Part shown: one piece after another, positions 1-7,214 of the stretch | Numbering within the stretch: the stretch's first letter is position 1 | Layout of the letters: every line of letters begins with the position of its first letter | Assembly (NCBI GenBank): GCA_025998955.1 | Contig: AP024676.1 | Span: 1,426,001 to 1,490,000 of the forward strand | Direction of reading: 5' to 3' | Source: Candidatus Roseilinea sp. | Lineage (GTDB): Bacteria > Chloroflexota > Anaerolineae > J036 > Brachytrichaceae | DNA length: 64,000 nucleotides | The notes under the pieces: model-generated | The model's database searches: none | Told to the model about the DNA's origin: nothing | The model's input: only the letters and a program-made list of their open reading frames with translations | Translations under genes and position numbers: made by a program

Positions 1-2
1 CG

Positions 3-1208
3 ATGGGCATTGCGGTCTACGGCGCTTCGATCGCCAAGACGCTCGACGAGCATTTGAAGACCACCACGCTGCTGCGCGTGGGCGCAGATTTAAGGCTGAT
101 CGAGACCGGTGAGTCGTCCAAAGTCACGCTCGCGCCAGGCGAGTTGGCGCAGGGCAAGAAGATCAGCGACCCGAACGAGCCGGAGTACTGGACTTTTCTG
201 CCGCCGCAGGGCCACTTGGACATCCCCGGTGTGACTGCATACGCACGCGCGGCGCAGATGCCGGCGCAGGCTCGCGAGTTTGGCATCTTCAGCTTCAAGC
301 AGGTCATCATGGCGATTGACCGGCGCGCGTTTCAGGATGTGGCGGCGAAGGCGTATCGCGATGAGCTGAGTTCGCAATCGTTCGGCGCGTTGATGAATGC
401 GCTGGCAACCTCGCGCGACAGCGCGCTGGTGGATCGCAACTTTCTGGCTCGCAGCAACCTGAACATCGGCGACTCACTCACGCTCCTGGTTGACCCCGGC
501 CGGGGCAATACGCCGATCACGTATACGATTCGTGGTGGGTTCGATTACTTTCCCGCCATCACGACGGGCAAGGACGATCCAGTTGCCTTCGTCACCAACA
601 TTGACTACACCTTCGAGAAGCTGGGCAAGGACGTACCCTACGACGTGCTGCTGTCGTTGCAACCTGGCGTGAGCGGCCACGAGGTGGCGCAGGCGGCGAC
701 CGAGAAAGAATACATCGTCAAGGACTACCTGGATGCGCAAGCGGCCATTCGCGATGCGCAGAGTCAACCGGCGCGGCAAGGGCTGTTCGGCGTGTTGACG
801 GCCGGCTTCCTGGCGGCGACGCTGCTCACGGCGATCGGCTTCGTGCTGTACGCGCTGGTGTCATTCCGCCGGCGGTCCATCGAGCTGGGCGTGCTGCGCA
901 CCATCGGCCTCTCCGAGGGCCAGATGGCCGCTTACCTCATCCTTACCCAGGCGGCGCTGGTGCTGCTGGGTGCGCTGGCCGGCAGCCTGCTCGGCGCGCT
1001 GGCCGGCACATTGTTCATCCCGTTCCTGCAGGTGGGCGGCGCGTTGGTCAACCAGGTCCCGCCGTTCATCGTACGCGTGGCATGGGGCGACCTGATCGTG
1101 ATGTATGCCGCCGTCGCCGCCGCGCTGGGCGTGGCGCTGGCCGGCACGCTGTTGCTGCTGCGCCGGCTCAAGGTATTCGAGGCGATCAAGCTGGGGATGG
1201 TGACGTGA
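3..1208 (+). CDS. FtsX/MacB-type ABC transporter permease, 5' truncated by window
   Basis: This is the C-terminal part of a permease that remodels the membrane or moves lipophilic substrates together with an ABC ATPase. Residues 1-260 form the extracytoplasmic MacB-like domain, starting inside its typical ASIAKTLDEHL segment. Residues about 262-400 form the FtsX domain, with three hydrophobic segments (near 265-290, 310-345 and 365-388) and the family-typical basic motif RRRSIELGVLRTIGLS after the first. Family members begin with a transmembrane helix and are longer, so the Met at base 3 is probably internal and the gene starts outside the window. The next gene is convergent, with only 24 bases between the stops. 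Confidence 0.85.
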   Translation: MGIAVYGASIAKTLDEHLKTTTLLRVGADLRLIETGESSKVTLAPGELAQGKKISDPNEPEYWTFLPPQGHLDIPGVTAYARAAQMPAQAREFGIFSFKQVIMAIDRRAFQDVAAKAYRDELSSQSFGALMNALATSRDSALVDRNFLARSNLNIGDSLTLLVDPGRGNTPITYTIRGGFDYFPAITTGKDDPVAFVTNIDYTFEKLGKDVPYDVLLSLQPGVSGHEVAQAATEKEYIVKDYLDAQAAIRDAQSQPARQGLFGVLTAGFLAATLLTAIGFVLYALVSFRRRSIELGVLRTIGLSEGQMAAYLILTQAALVLLGALAGSLLGALAGTLFIPFLQVGGALVNQVPPFIVRVAWGDLIVMYAAVAAALGVALAGTLLLLRRLKVFEAIKLGMVT

Positions 1209-1232
1209 GTGAAGGATGGGGGCGAAACGCCA

Positions 1233-3215
1233 TCATTGCAGAAGAAACGCACAGCCCACGCACTCGCGATAAACTTGCATCAGCTCATCGTGCTCCTCGA
1301 GTGTCTGATTGCGTTGCCGATAAAGGCGCAGGGCTTCCTGAGCGTGAGCCTGTGCATTCGCTGGATCGTTCAACAATCGGTAAGCCTGCGCCAACCTGAG
1401 TTGGGCGCGCATGCGATAACGCCAGATGTTACGCGCATTGGCCGTTTGTGCGCAACGGTTGGCCCAATCTAGCGCCTCGCTGCCGCGCCAGCTATGAATA
1501 TAGAACTTCGCTAATGACTCCGATAAATCCACGCACGACTGAGCACGGCTAGACGCAACGGCGCTCTTGTAGTATTCGCGCGCCAATATAACTGCGCGCT
1601 CAATTTCGCCTCGCGCCCAGTAGAGATTAGCCATCCGCCCGGCTAGCCACCATTCCAAGTCACGATCGCCAATCTGGCGACTCAAAGCGAATGCTGACTT
1701 GAGCGGCGCGTCCGCCTGTACCAGGCAACCCAATCGGGTCAGCACCTGTCCACGTAAGCCCAACCACCGCGCTCTCAACAAGGGAGGCAAGGCCTGACCG
1801 TCTTGGATGTTCTCCAGCTCAGTGAGAGCAGCCTCATAGGCACCCAAGGCGATGCCCGTCGCGGCCATGTTGAGCTTGTCAGCGATGAAGGCATCGTTGT
1901 GGCCCAACGCTTCATCGAGTTCCATCGCGGCAGAGAAACACTGCTTGGCCCTCAAGAAATCGCCGTCATCGAAGCAGGCCAGGCCAAGGATGCGATTGGC
2001 TATAGCGACGTCCGCGGATTGGCACCGCTTCGCGATCTCCAGTGCGCGTTCAGCAGCAATCACCGACGCAGCATAGTTGTCGTTGCGCACCTCAGCCCAC
2101 GAGCGACGCAGCAACGCGTCGAACATGGCTTTCGGTTCATCAAGGGACCGAGCGAGTTGCTCGATCGCTGCCACATTCTGCAACTGCTGGCCGCGATTCG
2201 CTGTCAGGTCGTAGATCTCGTCGCACTTGCGGCACAGTGTTAACTCGCGTTGTCTTCGCCGCTCAATGTCTTGCACACCGGCGGCGCCTGACAACAAACC
2301 CAGCGCTATGTGGTAGCACGTCAATGCTTCGTCGGAAGCGAAGCGAGCTTTGAATAGATCGCCCAGGGCTTCGGCGTCGTTGATGATTTTCGTCTGCAGC
2401 CGGTTGCGGATTTCAGCGACCTGGGGCGGCTCTTCCTCTTTCGGCTCGATCAATGACACCAGCGCCGCGCTGATCGCTTCGACGCGGCGATCCACAGGCT
2501 GGTCGTCAGGCGGTTGCAAGTTGTAGCGATAGGCGAGCTGGAGCACGCGCGCCGAAGGTGCCAGATTCAATTCGCTCCGGCGCAATGCCGTATATTGATC
2601 GAACTGGGCGCGCGCTTCGTCGGCGCGATCGAGCAGAACCAACAGTTCGATCGCACGATAATGGGCCTCATCGCTGAGCGGGTCTGCCCGCGCCCACCTT
2701 CGCGCTGCTTCAAGCGCCGGCTCGAACCTGCCGGACGCTTCATACATCCCCACCAGCGCGCTCAAGCCCAGCAGATAACGCTCGTGCAAGCGCTCACGGA
2801 GGGGAATGCACCAGTCGTCGTAGATGCTTTCGAGCAATTCACCTCGGTAGAGCGCAACGGCTGCGCTGATCGTTTCGGCGTCCTGAGCGCCGATCTTCTG
2901 CTCGAACTCCGCCACATCAAGCCAGTATGCCGCGCGTGCATCGAACTGCAAGGTCTGGCTGGTGGCGAGCAGGCAGGGATAGCCCCGCAGCGCATGCCGC
3001 AGGCGATAGAGCAACTGGTTTAGGTTGCGGCGCGCGGTGGCTTCGTCACAATCAGGGTAGAAAAGATCGGCCAGCTTTGCGCGCGGCTGTGGCTGATCGC
3101 GGTGCAGGACGAGGAACACAAACAGCCGGACGAGGTTCGGTGAGCGAACGAAATCACTCAGCGGGCCGCCATCCAGAAAGACCTGCGGCGTACCCAGCAA
3201 TCGGATATCAAGCAT
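1233..3215 (-). CDS. BTAD-domain transcriptional regulator with TPR repeats
   Basis: Probable transcription activator. Residues 1-95 form a winged-helix DNA-binding domain of the SARP/OmpR type (MLDIRLLGTPQVFLDG and the helix ARRNLNQLLYRLRHAL). Residues about 100-235 form the bacterial transcriptional activation domain (BTAD), with YRGELLES, LRERLHERYL and repeated helical pairs. The remaining 400 residues are helical TPR-like repeats of the kind that sense ligand or partner proteins. No AAA/NB-ARC ATPase domain sits between them, so this is a short member of the class. An AGGAGG ribosome-binding site lies five bases before the ATG and supports this start. The target genes are unknown. The small secreted-protein genes transcribed away from it at 3330 onward are candidates. 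Confidence 0.85.
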   Translation of the reverse strand: MLDIRLLGTPQVFLDGGPLSDFVRSPNLVRLFVFLVLHRDQPQPRAKLADLFYPDCDEATARRNLNQLLYRLRHALRGYPCLLATSQTLQFDARAAYWLDVAEFEQKIGAQDAETISAAVALYRGELLESIYDDWCIPLRERLHERYLLGLSALVGMYEASGRFEPALEAARRWARADPLSDEAHYRAIELLVLLDRADEARAQFDQYTALRRSELNLAPSARVLQLAYRYNLQPPDDQPVDRRVEAISAALVSLIEPKEEEPPQVAEIRNRLQTKIINDAEALGDLFKARFASDEALTCYHIALGLLSGAAGVQDIERRRQRELTLCRKCDEIYDLTANRGQQLQNVAAIEQLARSLDEPKAMFDALLRRSWAEVRNDNYAASVIAAERALEIAKRCQSADVAIANRILGLACFDDGDFLRAKQCFSAAMELDEALGHNDAFIADKLNMAATGIALGAYEAALTELENIQDGQALPPLLRARWLGLRGQVLTRLGCLVQADAPLKSAFALSRQIGDRDLEWWLAGRMANLYWARGEIERAVILAREYYKSAVASSRAQSCVDLSESLAKFYIHSWRGSEALDWANRCAQTANARNIWRYRMRAQLRLAQAYRLLNDPANAQAHAQEALRLYRQRNQTLEEHDELMQVYRECVGCAFLLQ

Positions 3216-3329
3216 GGCGCCTCCTGTTTACGGTCAAACTTTAGGATGGTCATGTGATAGCGATGTGATAGGCAGAAAGTATAACGATCGTCGAGGGCAT
3301 AGTCTCTATCACTGGAGGTTTGCAAGGAG

Positions 3330-4040
3330 ATGAATAAGTTAATCACTCGTCTGTGTCTGAATGTTGTCATTCTTGTTAGCACCATGTTTGTGATTCACAA
3401 ACCGAGTGTTGCACAAGAGCCTGAGCCTCAACGTCCGCGTTATATAGAGCCGGTTACTACACCGCCACCAGACATGAAGCAGAGAATTGAGGATCTACGT
3501 TCAATCAAGGAAAGGTATGAACTGGGAATCAGTCGGATTGAATCACATTTGTCACAAAATCCGGATGGGACTCTTCAACTTACCGTTGAAAATGCAGATC
3601 AGTTGGGAATCGATCCTGTTGTCTTTGACGAGTTAAGACAAGCGTTGTCAGCGACAAATGATTTGATTCAACAGGGCAAAATCCGACCAGAACAAGTTAA
3701 ACTGAGAACAGATTTCAACACCAGGGCGGACTCGTTATCGCATTACACAACGCTTTCCTGCGCCGGTCGAAGCGGCACGGATTATTTCTGGTGGGGCTAT
3801 GTTGTCTACATGAACGAGTGCCAAACACAAGTTCTAATTGGGCTTCTCACGGCTGGCGCCGGCGCAGCCACCATTTGTGCAGTGTTACTTACCCCTGCTG
3901 CGGCACCTTGTGGGATTGCCGCCGGACTTGCAGCGATCGGAGCTGGTGCACTAGTTGCCCTCACTGGCGCCGGAGGCAATCGGGGTATCTACACAGTCTA
4001 TATCTACCCAGGAGTGCAAGTTTATTCTTGGCATCAGTAA
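3330..4040 (+). CDS. Secreted protein with Gly/Ala-rich hydrophobic C-terminus, unknown function
   Basis: I do not recognise this protein by name. It begins with a signal peptide (basic MNKLITR, a hydrophobic stretch, then a probable cleavage after KPSVA near residue 28). Residues 30-140 are charged and helical. Residues about 145-236 change character: paired cysteines, aromatic residues (DYFWWGYVVYMNEC), two long Gly/Ala-rich hydrophobic stretches, and an ending of YIYPGVQVYSWHQ. This resembles the precursor-like C-termini of small secreted Gram-positive proteins, but similarity to a bacteriocin is only an impression. Ribosome-binding sequences GGAGG and AAGGAG precede the ATG. Base composition is more AT-rich than in the neighbours, suggesting recent acquisition. 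Confidence 0.7.
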   Translation: MNKLITRLCLNVVILVSTMFVIHKPSVAQEPEPQRPRYIEPVTTPPPDMKQRIEDLRSIKERYELGISRIESHLSQNPDGTLQLTVENADQLGIDPVVFDELRQALSATNDLIQQGKIRPEQVKLRTDFNTRADSLSHYTTLSCAGRSGTDYFWWGYVVYMNECQTQVLIGLLTAGAGAATICAVLLTPAAAPCGIAAGLAAIGAGALVALTGAGGNRGIYTVYIYPGVQVYSWHQ

Positions 4041-4118
4041 GTGCCCAAGCCTGTGCATAATCCGAAGAAGTTGGCAACCCGACCATAGGTGGGCTGACCG
4101 ATTCGTTTTGAATTTGCA

Positions 4119-4319
4119 ATGACAAAGCTTCAGTGGTTACTCGTGCCGTTTGGCGTCGTCATGATTAGTCAAGCCTACTACCGCTTATCTTGCGCGTATC
4201 GGTCCTGCTCATCTACCGATGCAGCGGTCGGATGGCTTGTGGGAGCCGTCGTCATGGCGCTTGTTGTGTTGATCCGTCTGGTGCACCTTCGCAGAATTGG
4301 ACGAAAGAACAGCGAATAA
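4119..4319 (+). CDS. Small two-helix membrane protein, unknown
   Basis: A 66-residue ORF with two predicted membrane segments (WLLVPFGVVMISQAYY and VGWLVGAVVMALVVLIRLV), joined by a short loop with two cysteines and ending in a basic tail. It sits 78 bases after the secreted-protein gene on the same strand. There is no convincing Shine-Dalgarno sequence, so the call rests on length, membrane pattern and context. Confidence 0.45.
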   Translation: MTKLQWLLVPFGVVMISQAYYRLSCAYRSCSSTDAAVGWLVGAVVMALVVLIRLVHLRRIGRKNSE

Positions 4320-4377
4320 ACATTGACGCTATGGTAGCCTTGTGCCCACCGCCGCACGCCTTTCAATCCAACGCGCT

Positions 4378-4667
4378 ATGGAACCTGGAATTCTCTCTGC
4401 GCTGGACAACTTCCTGTTTCGACCTGCGGAGCTACGTGTCGTCCTCAAGACCCCCTCGAGCCCGACCTGCTGGATGCGCTGAACGCCAACTTTGATGTCT
4501 TCCCGCCGCTCGACCGCGGCCAGTGGTGGGGCAACGCCCAAAGGCGCGACAACACTAGCGATACTGGCTTCGAGCTGCACAATGTAATTGAATCCGACGA
4601 GCCGTTCAAGCAAATGCTATCAAAGTCCTCATACGCACTTCTCCATCCGCGCTGAGCCAGGAGTAAC
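4378..4667 (+). pseudogene. Frameshifted small ORF (about 97 aa if restored)
   Basis: Reading from the ATG at 4378 gives MEPGILSALDNFLFRPAELR and then hits TGA. If one C is added to the C5 run at 4451-4455, the frame continues through LEPDLLDALNANFDVFPPLD, WWGNAQRRDN and FELHNVIESDEPFKQML to a TAA at 4665. Both halves look like real protein, and the break falls exactly at a homopolymer. It is therefore either a recently inactivated gene or a one-base sequence error. I do not recognise the family. I see no gene or clear signal in the remaining bases up to 4888. Confidence 0.5.
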
Positions 4668-4888
4668 GGCCAATCGCATCAATCCTCTATGTAACAGTTG
4701 GGTTTATGCAGGTAATAGCGTCATCTATTGGTGGACATACTACTAAGCCAGTTCTGCTCAGTTGCAAACCCAATGGTGTAACTGCCGTACCACGAAATCA
4801 AGTCACGCGCAAGGTGCGCCGAAACCGAGGTTTCCGACTGAGCAAGCCAGTTCCGCTAAGGCAGAACCAACTTGGCATACTACGTCAC

Positions 4889-6217
4889 ATGCTATTGCAA
4901 GCGGCGAAACCACGAATGATCAGTGTTGCTTTGTTGCTAATCGTCTTTCAGTTAACCGTGCTCAGCGTGGGTTATGCAGAGCCTGTGAGCATTAGCCCGC
5001 AAACATCCTCCCCAGTGCCGTTACTATGGGATCGCACAGGTTCCCCACCGCATTCGCCGAAGGCCATTGCGATCACGCCCGTGCTCACAGCACCAATGAT
5101 CCAGATAGACAGTTGGTCACCCGATAGTAAGTTCTTGGCTTACTGGACATTTACTCAGGAAGAAGCGAATAAGAGCTATTTGCTTCCACCTGGCCGATTG
5201 CATTTTTTTGATGTGCCCAACAAGCGATCCTGCACTTATTCATATGTCGCCAGTGGGGGTGCATGGAATCGTGCACTTACTTGGTTGCCTGATGGAAAGG
5301 TCATGATATTTACCGATGGACTAGCACGAGCCGGTACCCCTTGTCGCAACGATTTTGCTCAGATCAAAGGTGTGTTTGGCGTGCATGTTCCAGGCAATTC
5401 GGCTTGGTCTCCAGGAGAGAAATATCGGGCGACTACAAATTCGCAACGCATTACAAATGAAATAATCAGCGCTACGACAACCATCGTTGACGCCTTCAAC
5501 GGACGACAAATGAACGCCGTTCAATGGCAAATCCCAGACGCAAAGGGAGAACTCGGCCTGGGTGGTCAATGGCTGACCGACGAGCACTTTTTGATATATG
5601 AAAGCCTGAGTGAGGGGCCATTACTCGTCACGATTGGGAGAGAACCTATACGACTGGTGCATGACGTGTTCAAGATTACGGGCGCACCGAGCGGCATGCA
5701 CTTCAAAGCATATGGAACAACAAAGGAAGGAACAAACGCCTTCCACATACTTCTTTACGGTTCAGGACCCGTCGCGGACTTACCACCGATTCGGTTGTAT
5801 CACTCCGAGTCTAAGCAAATAGAAGAGCTTCCATTTCGATATGTGTGGTGGCCACCCTTTTCTCCAGACGGCAAATGGCTGCTGATGTATCGCTTGGCAG
5901 ACAAGCGAATCTACTTCCGCCCCGTGGATGAATCGAATGCAGACTTCCGACCTTTAACAGACAGCCATACGGCGAGATTAGACTTTGCTCCCAACTCGAG
6001 TCTCATTGCGATCAGCCAACGCAGCACATTCTCGATCTTTGCCTTTCCGAAGATGACTTTACTCGTTTCGCATGACATCTCTAACTTCGAAGTCGGTGAT
6101 CAGCTCTGGTCGCCAGACAGCCGGTGGCTGGCAGTAAGCGGTTTCGTACATCCAACTTATAGACATCAGCAAGGGCTCTTTCTCGTTGAGCTGGAAACCT
6201 TTCGGTTCAGCAGATAA
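4889..6217 (+). CDS. Secreted beta-propeller (WD40/TolB-like) protein
   Basis: Exported protein of about 442 residues from the chosen start. A signal peptide (MLLQAAKPRMISVALLLIVF with cleavage after VGYA) is followed by at least four propeller-type repeats with the TolB/WD40-like signature W-S-P-D-S/G (WSPDSKFLAYW, WLPDGKVMIFT, FSPDGKWLLMY, WSPDSRWLAVS). Such propellers usually bind proteins or glycans; no catalytic motif is visible. The frame is open back to 4706, but that extension is basic and would place the signal peptide inside the protein, so 4889 (or the ATG at 4916) is preferred. The next gene encodes a related lipoprotein. Confidence 0.7.
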   Translation: MLLQAAKPRMISVALLLIVFQLTVLSVGYAEPVSISPQTSSPVPLLWDRTGSPPHSPKAIAITPVLTAPMIQIDSWSPDSKFLAYWTFTQEEANKSYLLPPGRLHFFDVPNKRSCTYSYVASGGAWNRALTWLPDGKVMIFTDGLARAGTPCRNDFAQIKGVFGVHVPGNSAWSPGEKYRATTNSQRITNEIISATTTIVDAFNGRQMNAVQWQIPDAKGELGLGGQWLTDEHFLIYESLSEGPLLVTIGREPIRLVHDVFKITGAPSGMHFKAYGTTKEGTNAFHILLYGSGPVADLPPIRLYHSESKQIEELPFRYVWWPPFSPDGKWLLMYRLADKRIYFRPVDESNADFRPLTDSHTARLDFAPNSSLIAISQRSTFSIFAFPKMTLLVSHDISNFEVGDQLWSPDSRWLAVSGFVHPTYRHQQGLFLVELETFRFSR

Positions 6218-6286
6218 GCCCCTGGACACAACCCTACCTGGAATAGAGGACGAAATGCATCGGTCAACTTTTTAATCGGATTTAGC

Positions 6287-7195
6287 GTGCACCGCGCATC
6301 ACAAGCACTCCTGACAATAATGCTGCTAGGTGTAGGTTCCGGATGCACACAGAAACATCACCAGCCTACTGTTCCAACTCCAACGCCATCTCAGACGCCG
6401 GCCATCGCTCTGCATCATCCAACGGCCACCCTAGCCCCCACCACAACACAAGATCGCATAGCGACAGTCGTCGCCCTCAGTCCACCAAAGCTTCAGGGGG
6501 CGTATCCGTCACCGGACGGCAAGTGGCGAGTCGAGGTAATCATCCACGATTGCGTGAAAGTAGACGACACCACCGTGAACGCCTATGAACAGCTCAAACT
6601 CATTGAGGTTGCGCGCGCAAGTGAGAAGATCGTTGACAGCCAATTCCAGAACTGCGGGGGTCTAGGCGCCTATGGCTTAGTGGGTCTGTTCTGGTCGCCG
6701 AACAGTCGTTACTTCTACTACACGAACGCCAGAGAAGGCGTTCCGGATGGCTGTGGCCATTGGGAACGTCCCGTCGTTCGGCTCGATGTTGTTAATCGGG
6801 AGATCAAGAATCTCGGCGGAGGTCCAATCTCGCCCGATCGCACGAAGTTAGCGACGTGGCAAGGCCAGGAACTGGTGATATGGGATATCAACAGAGGAGA
6901 AATCTCTCGCGCGCCAGCCATCTCGCCGACTGCCAACACTGGGCCAATCGCCTGGTCGCCGGACGGTACTGCTCTCGTCTACCTGCAGACCAAAGGAGAC
7001 TGTTATCCACTCGGTCGAACCTATCTGGTGCACTTTGACTTGGACAAACACAAGCAAGTATTGCTGTTTAGCTCTGAGAATCCCAGTTTCGGCGCAGTCA
7101 TCTGGGACGCGCCCGGTCAGCTGCGCTTGTTCGACGAGAATAACAAAGAATGGAGGTATGAGTTCCTGACCCGGCAGCTCACACCTCCACCTTGA
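6287..7195 (+). CDS. Beta-propeller lipoprotein
   Basis: Probable surface lipoprotein of 302 residues, starting with GTG. The N-terminus has a hydrophobic signal (ALLTIMLLGVGSGC) with the putative lipidated Cys at position 20. A Thr/Pro-rich linker (residues 25-60) follows, then WD40/TolB-like repeats carrying YPSPDGKWRVEV, LFWSPNSRYFYYT, ISPDRTKLATW and IAWSPDGTALVYL. It is homologous in style to the propeller gene just upstream, so the two are probably duplicates. No enzyme motif is seen. It converges on the rhamnosidase gene. Confidence 0.7.
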   Translation: MHRASQALLTIMLLGVGSGCTQKHHQPTVPTPTPSQTPAIALHHPTATLAPTTTQDRIATVVALSPPKLQGAYPSPDGKWRVEVIIHDCVKVDDTTVNAYEQLKLIEVARASEKIVDSQFQNCGGLGAYGLVGLFWSPNSRYFYYTNAREGVPDGCGHWERPVVRLDVVNREIKNLGGGPISPDRTKLATWQGQELVIWDINRGEISRAPAISPTANTGPIAWSPDGTALVYLQTKGDCYPLGRTYLVHFDLDKHKQVLLFSSENPSFGAVIWDAPGQLRLFDENNKEWRYEFLTRQLTPPP

Positions 7196-7214
7196 CGTCG
7201 CACTTTAGCAGTGA

